This document shows positions 55,072 through 64,000 of a stretch of DNA of 64,000 nt, piece after piece. The stretch lies in NCBI RefSeq assembly GCF_002238045.1, contig NZ_NBYO01000003.1:1-64000 (forward strand), written 5' to 3'. Source of the DNA: Notoacmeibacter marinus (GTDB lineage Bacteria; Pseudomonadota; Alphaproteobacteria; Rhizobiales; Rhizobiaceae). The notes beneath the pieces are model-generated. The model worked only from the letters and a program-made list of their open reading frames with translations. It made no database searches and had not been told where the DNA came from. The position numbers were made by a program, and so were the translations under genes. Every line of letters begins with the position of its first letter. Position 1 is the first letter of the stretch.

Positions 55072-55379
55072 ACGGCGACGATATTCTCCGCTTTTTGAAC
55101 GTCACCAATTGGGGCGAGTTCTGGTGGGTGATCGTGGGCCTGACGGGGCAATTGATGTTCACCGGCCGGTTTCTGGTGCAGTGGTTGGCTTCCGAGCGCG
55201 TCCATAAATCCGTCGTGCCGGTGGCGTTCTGGTGGTTTTCCATCGGGGGCGGCGTCATGCTGCTGCTCTATTCGATCTGGCGGAAAGACCCTGTCTTCAT
55301 TCTCGGCCAATCGCTTGGCGTCTTCATCTATTCGCGCAATCTCTGGCTGATCCGGCAGGAAAAGCGCGGCATGCGCTGA
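55068..55379 (+). CDS. LAB_N (lipid A biosynthesis N-terminal) membrane protein
   Basis: A 103-residue protein with three transmembrane segments and the LAB_N signature (WWVIVGLTGQLMFTGRFLVQ, WLASERVHKSVVPVAFWWFS). It overlaps the GT2 gene, supporting a joint role in a lipid-linked sugar system. GTG start. Confidence 0.87.
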   Translation: MNGDDILRFLNVTNWGEFWWVIVGLTGQLMFTGRFLVQWLASERVHKSVVPVAFWWFSIGGGVMLLLYSIWRKDPVFILGQSLGVFIYSRNLWLIRQEKRGMR

Positions 55380-55448
55380 CGCGCCCTTGCATTGTCTGGC
55401 GGCAAACCCCAAAACCCGGTTTCATCGCACTGAAACGGGAGATTTCCC

Positions 55449-57284
55449 ATGCCGACCTATCGTTCTCGTACCACCACGCATGGCCGCAACATGGCCGGAG
55501 CACGCGGGCTGTGGCGCGCAACGGGGGTCAAGGACGGCGATTTCGGCAAGCCGATCATTGCGGTCGTCAACTCGTTTACGCAGTTCGTTCCAGGCCACGT
55601 CCATCTCAAGGATCTCGGTCAGATGGTCGCGCGCGAAATCGAAAGCGCCGGCGGTATCGCCAAGGAATTCAACACCATCGCGGTCGATGACGGTATCGCG
55701 ATGGGCCATGACGGCATGCTCTACAGCCTGCCGAGCCGCGAGATCATCGCCGATAGCGTCGAATATATGGTCAACGCCCATTGCGCCGACGCCATGGTCT
55801 GCATTTCCAACTGCGACAAGATCACGCCCGGCATGCTGATGGCCGCGCTGCGGCTCAACATTCCAGTCGTCTTCGTGTCCGGCGGGCCGATGGAAGCGGG
55901 CAAGGTTGTGTGGAATGGAGAGACCCGCAAGCTCGACCTCGTCGACGCCATGGTCGTTGCGGCAGACGACAGCGTCTCCGACGAGGAGGTCGCGGCGATC
56001 GAACGCAGCGCGTGTCCGACCTGCGGGTCGTGCTCGGGCATGTTCACCGCCAACTCCATGAATTGCCTAACCGAGGCGCTCGGCCTTGCGCTGCCGGGCA
56101 ATGGCTCGACGCTGGCCACACACGCGGATCGCAAGCGCCTCTTCATCGAAGCCGGGCATCTGATCGTCGATCTGGCACGGCGCTATTACGAACAGGATGA
56201 CGACAGCGTTCTGCCGCGCTCCATCGCCAATTTCGACGCCTTCTCCAACGCCATGACGCTCGATATCGCGATGGGCGGATCGACCAATACGGTCCTTCAT
56301 CTGCTGGCCGCCGCCTATGAGGGCAAGATCGATTTCACGATGTCGGATATCGACAAGCTGTCGCGCAATGTGCCGGTGCTCTGTAAGGTCGCGCCATCCA
56401 TCCAGACCGTTCACATGGAAGATGTGCACCGCGCCGGTGGCATCATGGGTATTCTCGGCCAGCTCGATAAGGCCGGGTTGATCCGCACGGAATGCGCGAC
56501 GGTCCATTCCGAGACGATGAGCGAAGCATTGGACAAGTGGGACGTTACGCGGACCGAGGCCGAGAACGTCCACGATTTTTACCGTGCCGCGCCAGGCGGC
56601 GTGCGAACGCAGACCGCTTTCAGCCAGGACCAGCGCTGGGAGAGCGTCGATACCGACCGCGAGCATGGCGTCATACGCTCCAAAGAGCATGCGTTCAGTC
56701 AGGATGGCGGGCTCGCCGTTCTGTTCGGCAATATCGCCGAGCATGGCTGCATCGTGAAGACCGCCGGTGTCGACGAGAGCATTCTGAAGTTCACCGGACG
56801 CGCCCGTGTCTTCGAAAGCCAGGACAGCGCTGTCAGCGCCATTCTGACGAACAAGATTGACGAGGGCGATGTTGTCGTGATCCGTTACGAGGGACCGCGC
56901 GGCGGGCCGGGCATGCAGGAAATGCTCTACCCAACGAGCTATCTGAAATCGAAGGGCCTCGGTAAAGCCTGCGCGCTCGTCACCGATGGGCGCTTCTCCG
57001 GTGGCACGTCGGGCCTTTCAATCGGCCATTGCTCGCCGGAAGCGGCGGAAGGCGGGGCGATCGGGTTGGTAAAGGAAGGCGATACGATCGAGATCGACAT
57101 TCCGAACCGGACGATCCATCTGGCCATCGACGATGCCGAAATGGCAGCGCGCCGCAAGGAACAGAATGAGAAGGGCTGGAAGCCGGTCGAGAAGCGCACC
57201 CGCAAGATCACGATGGCGCTGAAGGCCTATGCGGCTTTGACGACAAGCGCCTCAAAGGGCGCTGTGCGTGTGGTGCCCGACTGA
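55449..57284 (+). CDS. ilvD: Dihydroxy-acid dehydratase
   Basis: A 611-residue iron-sulfur enzyme of branched-chain amino acid synthesis. Motifs [46 protein letters not shown] and [16 protein letters not shown] are all diagnostic. Length is normal. Confidence 0.96.
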   Translation: MPTYRSRTTTHGRNMAGARGLWRATGVKDGDFGKPIIAVVNSFTQFVPGHVHLKDLGQMVAREIESAGGIAKEFNTIAVDDGIAMGHDGMLYSLPSREIIADSVEYMVNAHCADAMVCISNCDKITPGMLMAALRLNIPVVFVSGGPMEAGKVVWNGETRKLDLVDAMVVAADDSVSDEEVAAIERSACPTCGSCSGMFTANSMNCLTEALGLALPGNGSTLATHADRKRLFIEAGHLIVDLARRYYEQDDDSVLPRSIANFDAFSNAMTLDIAMGGSTNTVLHLLAAAYEGKIDFTMSDIDKLSRNVPVLCKVAPSIQTVHMEDVHRAGGIMGILGQLDKAGLIRTECATVHSETMSEALDKWDVTRTEAENVHDFYRAAPGGVRTQTAFSQDQRWESVDTDREHGVIRSKEHAFSQDGGLAVLFGNIAEHGCIVKTAGVDESILKFTGRARVFESQDSAVSAILTNKIDEGDVVVIRYEGPRGGPGMQEMLYPTSYLKSKGLGKACALVTDGRFSGGTSGLSIGHCSPEAAEGGAIGLVKEGDTIEIDIPNRTIHLAIDDAEMAARRKEQNEKGWKPVEKRTRKITMALKAYAALTTSASKGAVRVVPD

Positions 57285-57315
57285 GACCGCACAGAGAAAC
57301 ATGCGGAGTTGGCGA

Positions 57316-57348
57316 GGCCGGTCATCGTGACCGGCCTTTTCATTTTTT
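57316..57348 (+). terminator. Intrinsic terminator after ilvD
   Basis: A 9-bp stem GGCCGGTCA / TGACCGGCC with a 3-base loop, followed by TTTTCATTTTTT, starts 32 bases after the ilvD stop. Confidence 0.88.
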
Positions 57349-57402
57349 GGTGCTGCCGCATCTTTAGCCTCGACAAATTGCCGATCCGTAATGAGGGATA
57401 TT

Positions 57403-60436
<3,034 letters not shown>

Positions 60437-60454
60437 ACGTGGCCCGTTCCATGG

Positions 60455-60482
60455 AAGCCGGCCCATGGTGGCCGGCTTTTTT
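60455..60482 (+). terminator. Intrinsic terminator after eno
   Basis: A 9-bp stem AAGCCGGCC / GGCCGGCTT with a 6-base loop, ending in TTTTTT. Confidence 0.88.
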
Positions 60483-60555
60483 GCGTCCGGTAACTTCACA
60501 TTAAGTGCGAATCGGGCTTGTCTGCGGGACGATCCGCAAAGAATGGGAGCCGGAA

Positions 60556-60864
60556 ATGTGGACCCGGCAGTACAGGCGCAAACGTTGGAAAGGACTGATC
60601 TTGCCAGTCCTCACCGGACTTTGCCTTGTCTATTTCTCCCATCATACCGTGCAGGGCGATTACGGCACGGACGCCTACGTCCAGCACCAGGAACATCTGG
60701 ATACGTTACGCACCGAACTGGCTGCGCTGTCGGCCCGTCATGCCGAACTGGAAAAACGCGCTGTCCAACTTCAGGACGGCACGATTTCCCGTGACATGCT
60801 CGACGAGATGGCGCGCCGCCAGCTTGGCGTCATCGGGCCGAACGAACTGATTATTCGCCCCTAA
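60556..60864 (+). CDS. ftsB: FtsB/DivIC-like septum formation initiator
   Basis: A 102-residue bitopic protein: basic N-terminus (WTRQYRRKRWKG), one transmembrane helix (LILPVLTGLCLVYFS), and a coiled coil (LRTELAALSARHAELEKRA). In this position between eno and pdhA it is the usual septum initiator of Rhizobiales. The ATG at 60556 follows GGGAGCCGGAA. Confidence 0.88.
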   Translation: MWTRQYRRKRWKGLILPVLTGLCLVYFSHHTVQGDYGTDAYVQHQEHLDTLRTELAALSARHAELEKRAVQLQDGTISRDMLDEMARRQLGVIGPNELIIRP

Positions 60865-60994
60865 GCCCTTGCCAGCCACGAAAAAAGCGTCAGCATAGCA
60901 CCTATTCGGCAGGCGAATGGGAGGATGAGACGTTCTCGTCTATGTAGCGCCTACCGCAACGTTACCGGCGCGAAGGCCGGCGAAGGGAGAGTCC

Positions 60995-62119
60995 ATGGCA
61001 ACCAGTCGTGAAACGGCAGCGAACAAACGCTCATCCAGCAAATCCGGGCCGGCGCGGCGCACATCCGGCGGAGCCAAGAAGGCGGCGACGCCGGACCAGG
61101 GTCAGTCCGACCTGATCCGCAAACCACCCGAGATCGCCAAGTTCACGACCGAGGAGGACAGCCAAGCCTATCGCGACATGCTTCTTATCCGCCGGTTCGA
61201 AGAGAAGGCGGGTCAGCTTTACGGTCGCGGGCTCATCGGCGGTTTCTGCCACCTCTATATCGGCCAGGAAGCCGTGGTCACCGGCGTCCAGATGGTCCTG
61301 AAGGAAGGCGATCAGGTGATCACCGCCTATCGCGACCACGGCCACATGCTGGCGACCGGCATGGACCCGAAGGGCGTCATGGCGGAACTGACCGGACGAC
61401 GGGGCGGCTATTCCAAGGGCAAGGGCGGCTCGATGCACATGTTCAGCCGCGACAAGCACTTCTATGGCGGCCACGGCATTGTCGGCGCGCAAGTGTCGCT
61501 CGGAACGGGCCTCGCCTTCGCCAATCGTTATCGCGGCAACGACAATCTGTGCTGCACCTATTTCGGCGATGGCGCGGCGAACCAGGGCCAGGTCTACGAA
61601 TCCTTCAACATGGCTTCGCTGTGGGATCTGCCGGTGATCTACATCATCGAGAACAACCAGTACGCCATGGGCACGTCGGTGACGCGCTCGTCGGCGGAGA
61701 CCCATTTCAACCAGCGCGGGGTGTCGTTCCGCATTCCCGGTATGGAAGTGGATGGCATGGATGTGCGCGCGGTGAAGGCTGCCGCCGAAGAAGCGGCCGA
61801 GTTCGTTCGCGGCGGCAACGGGCCGATCATCCTCGAGATGAAGACGTACCGTTATCGCGGTCATTCCATGAGCGATCCGGCGAAATACCGCTCCAAGGAA
61901 GAAGTCGACAAGATGAAGGATCGCGAACACGATCCGATCGAGCGGGTGAAGGCGCGGCTGATCGATGGCGGGATGAGCGAGGAGGATGTCAAGGCGATCG
62001 ACAAGGAAATCCGGGGTGTCATCAACGAGGCGGCCGAGTTCGCCCAGAACGATCCGGAGCCCGATCCGTCCGAATTGTGGACCGACATCTATGCCGAGGA
62101 CGGAAGCGAGGCTGCCTGA
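60995..62119 (+). CDS. pdhA: Pyruvate dehydrogenase E1 alpha
   Basis: A 374-residue TPP enzyme. An Ala/Lys/Ser-rich N-terminal extension of about 45 residues is followed by RGLIGGFCHLYIGQEAV, the TPP motif FGDGAANQGQVYESFN with IENNQYAMGTS, and the phosphorylation-loop-like YRYRGHSMSDP. It pairs with pdhB 99 bases downstream. Confidence 0.95.
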   Translation: MATSRETAANKRSSSKSGPARRTSGGAKKAATPDQGQSDLIRKPPEIAKFTTEEDSQAYRDMLLIRRFEEKAGQLYGRGLIGGFCHLYIGQEAVVTGVQMVLKEGDQVITAYRDHGHMLATGMDPKGVMAELTGRRGGYSKGKGGSMHMFSRDKHFYGGHGIVGAQVSLGTGLAFANRYRGNDNLCCTYFGDGAANQGQVYESFNMASLWDLPVIYIIENNQYAMGTSVTRSSAETHFNQRGVSFRIPGMEVDGMDVRAVKAAAEEAAEFVRGGNGPIILEMKTYRYRGHSMSDPAKYRSKEEVDKMKDREHDPIERVKARLIDGGMSEEDVKAIDKEIRGVINEAAEFAQNDPEPDPSELWTDIYAEDGSEAA

Positions 62120-62218
62120 TGCAGCGACCCGCCCTTCGTCTTACCGCCGAATTCGATCAACCTGAAAATATCCTGCGGGCAGTTGGCCTCGACGCCGCTG
62201 TTGCAGGAGGGGACTGCC

Positions 62219-63634
62219 ATGACAATTGAGATAACCATGCCCGCCCTTTCTCCGACCATGGAGGAAGGCAACCTCGCCAAATGGCTGAAAGCTGTCGGCG
62301 ACAAGATCGAGCCCGGCGAGGTGATCGCCGAAATCGAAACCGACAAGGCCACCATGGAAGTGGAAGCCGCCGATGAAGGCACGCTCGGCAAGATCGTCGT
62401 CGATGAGGGCACCGAGAACGTCAAGGTGAATTCGGTCATCGCGATCCTTTTGGAAGAAGGCGAGGATGACAGCGCCCTGGAAGGCGCCGGACCGTCGGCC
62501 AATGGCGCTGCCTCGGCCGACGCCGACGATACGGGCGGCAAGACCGAAGCCGCTTCGGACGAGCGCGAGACTCCCGCCGAAGGCAAGGTTCACCCCGAGC
62601 CGAAGAAGCCCGAGCCGTCGAGCCTTCCGGAAGTTCCCGAGGGCACCGAAATGGTGCAGACCACGGTTCGCGAAGCGCTCCGCGACGCCATGGCGGAAGA
62701 AATGCGCAATGACGACCGCGTCTTCGTGATGGGCGAGGAAGTCGCCGAATATCAGGGCGCCTACAAGGTTACACAGGGTCTTCTGGACGAGTTCGGCGCG
62801 CGGCGCGTCGTCGATACGCCGATCACCGAGCACGGGTTTGCCGGTGTCGGCGTCGGCGCCGCCATGGCGGGCCTTCGGCCGATCGTCGAATTCATGACCT
62901 TCAACTTCGCCATGCAGGCGATCGACCACATCATCAATTCAGCTGCAAAAACCCGCTACATGGCGGGCGGCGAGATGGGATCGCCCGTCGTTTTCCGCGG
63001 CCCGAACGGCGCAGCGGCGCGCGTGGCCGCCCAGCACAGCCAGGATTACGCGGCGTGGTACTCCCACGTTCCCGGCCTGAAGGTTATCCAGCCTTACAGC
63101 GCTGCGGATGCGAAAGGTCTTCTGAAGGCGGCGATCCGCGATCCGAACCCGATCGTCTTTCTCGAAAACGAAATCCTCTACGGCCAGTCTTTCGACGTGC
63201 CGAAAATGGACGATTTCGTTCTGCCCATCGGCAAGGCGCGCATCCATCGTTCCGGCAAGGACGTCACGCTGGTCAGCTTCGGCATCGGCATGACCTACGC
63301 CATCAAGGCAGCGGACGAACTGGCCGAAATGGGAATCGATGCGGAGGTCATCGATCTGCGGACGATCCGTCCGATGGACCTCGATACGGTGATCGAAAGC
63401 GTGAAGAAGACCAACCGCCTTATCACCATCGAGGAAGGCTTCCCGCAGAGCTCGGTCGGCGACTACATCGCCAATCAGGTCCAGCGCCGCGCCTTCGACT
63501 ATCTGGACGCGCCGGTCATCTCCATTGCCGGCAAGGACGTTCCGATGCCCTATGCCGCCAATCTGGAAAAACTTGCCCTGCCGAATGTCGGCGAAGTGAT
63601 CGAGGCCGTGAAGGCCGTGACGTATAAGGACTGA
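62219..63634 (+). CDS. pdhB: Pyruvate dehydrogenase E1 beta with N-terminal lipoyl domain
   Basis: A 471-residue E1 beta in which residues 1-80 are a lipoyl domain ([16 protein letters not shown], lipoyl Lys43 in [11 protein letters not shown]), joined by an acidic linker to the E1 beta domain ([18 protein letters not shown]). This architecture is typical of Rhizobiales PDH. The ATG at 62219 follows GGAGGGGACTGCC. Confidence 0.95.
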   Translation: MTIEITMPALSPTMEEGNLAKWLKAVGDKIEPGEVIAEIETDKATMEVEAADEGTLGKIVVDEGTENVKVNSVIAILLEEGEDDSALEGAGPSANGAASADADDTGGKTEAASDERETPAEGKVHPEPKKPEPSSLPEVPEGTEMVQTTVREALRDAMAEEMRNDDRVFVMGEEVAEYQGAYKVTQGLLDEFGARRVVDTPITEHGFAGVGVGAAMAGLRPIVEFMTFNFAMQAIDHIINSAAKTRYMAGGEMGSPVVFRGPNGAAARVAAQHSQDYAAWYSHVPGLKVIQPYSAADAKGLLKAAIRDPNPIVFLENEILYGQSFDVPKMDDFVLPIGKARIHRSGKDVTLVSFGIGMTYAIKAADELAEMGIDAEVIDLRTIRPMDLDTVIESVKKTNRLITIEEGFPQSSVGDYIANQVQRRAFDYLDAPVISIAGKDVPMPYAANLEKLALPNVGEVIEAVKAVTYKD

Positions 63635-63638
63635 CGCC

Positions 63639-64000
63639 ATGGCTATCGAAATCACCATGCCTGCCCTGTCTCCCACGATGGAGGAGGGCAACCTCGCCAG
63701 CTGGACCGTCAAGGTCGGCGACAAGGTCGAACCCGGCGACGTGATCGCTGAAATCGAAACCGACAAGGCGACGATGGAAGTCGAGGCCGTCGATGAGGGC
63801 ACCGTCGCGGAGATCCTCGTGGAGGCCGGGACCGAAGGCGTCAAGGTCAATGCCGTCATCGCGATCCTGGCCGAGGAAGGCGAAGATCCCGCCGAGCTGA
63901 AGGCAGGCGGCGGCAAAAGCGCCGCAGCCGAGCCGCAGAAGGATACGCCCGATCCGGACAAGGCAGCCGCGCGCGACGATGCCAAGGTATCCGAAACGTC
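63639..64000 (+). CDS. pdhC: Pyruvate dehydrogenase E2, N-terminal part (3' end outside window)
   Basis: The first 120 codons of dihydrolipoamide acetyltransferase: a lipoyl domain with Lys43 in [11 protein letters not shown], nearly identical to that of pdhB, then an Ala/Glu/Lys-rich linker. The catalytic domain lies beyond the window. Starts four bases after pdhB. Confidence 0.94.
   Translation, partial: MAIEITMPALSPTMEEGNLASWTVKVGDKVEPGDVIAEIETDKATMEVEAVDEGTVAEILVEAGTEGVKVNAVIAILAEEGEDPAELKAGGGKSAAAEPQKDTPDPDKAAARDDAKVSET

Noticed and set aside
60865-60994. A small RNA or leader between ftsB and pdhA
   Set aside because: Only short weak stems were seen, such as AGACG/CGTCT; nothing supports a defined RNA.

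Overview
The window is about 62% GC and has a gene content typical of an alphaproteobacterium of the order Hyphomicrobiales (Rhizobiales), probably a marine or salt-exposed heterotroph that can also oxidise reduced sulfur. Grounds for this are a betICBA operon in the Sinorhizobium order beside choXWV, pyruvate dehydrogenase genes following eno and an ftsB-like gene with a lipoyl domain on E1 beta, an alpha-beta-fused E1, and a full Kelly-Friedrich sox cluster. The genus cannot be fixed from the sequence alone. Nothing looks like a phage, insertion sequence, CRISPR array, tRNA or rRNA; the window reads as dense metabolic operons.

Layout. 1-4851 (+): end of glutaryl-CoA dehydrogenase, a fused TPP-dependent E1, a FabD-like acyltransferase and an ALDH7-type semialdehyde dehydrogenase, tightly overlapped and best read as a lysine/2-aminoadipate degradation operon. 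4956-19063: sulfur oxidation, with soxS and a YeeE-type transporter on +, then soxV-W and soxX-Y-Z-A-B-C-D-E-F on the minus strand, the ArsR-type regulator soxR with a second YeeE transporter on +, and a metallo-beta-lactamase-fold protein. 19247-25812 (+): heterotetrameric sarcosine oxidase and L-serine dehydratase. 25843-27540 (-): adenine deaminase. 27586-33206: Lrp-type regulator divergent from the branched-chain 2-oxoacid dehydrogenase operon. 33222-38477 (-): betICBA. 38582-41440 (+): choXWV. 41455-51256 (+): GbdR-like regulator, glycine betaine monooxygenase gbcA/gbcB, dimethylglycine dehydrogenase dgcA/dgcB and a dedicated ETF pair. 51405-55379 (+): 3-oxoacid CoA-transferase and a GT39/GT2/LAB_N membrane glycosylation module. 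55449-64000 (+): ilvD, pgm, eno, an ftsB-like gene, pdhA, pdhB and the start of pdhC.

How it works together. Choline-O-sulfate or choline is imported by ChoXWV, desulfated by BetC and oxidised by BetA and BetB to glycine betaine. Betaine is demethylated by GbcAB, dimethylglycine by DgcAB-ETF, and sarcosine by sarcosine oxidase. Glycine can then pass through serine (hydroxymethyltransferase not in the window) to pyruvate via SdaA, and pyruvate enters PDH. Three separate 2-oxoacid dehydrogenase E1 systems occur here. The sox cluster encodes periplasmic thiosulfate and sulfide oxidation, with both SoxCD and a flavocytochrome c (SoxEF).

Regulatory sites visible include a perfect 20-bp palindrome between betI and choX, AT-rich inverted repeats before soxC, soxX and the metallo-beta-lactamase gene, a hairpin that covers the ribosome binding site of the first sulfur transporter, and intrinsic terminators after ilvD and eno. 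All functional calls come from reading motifs by eye; no database search was run.
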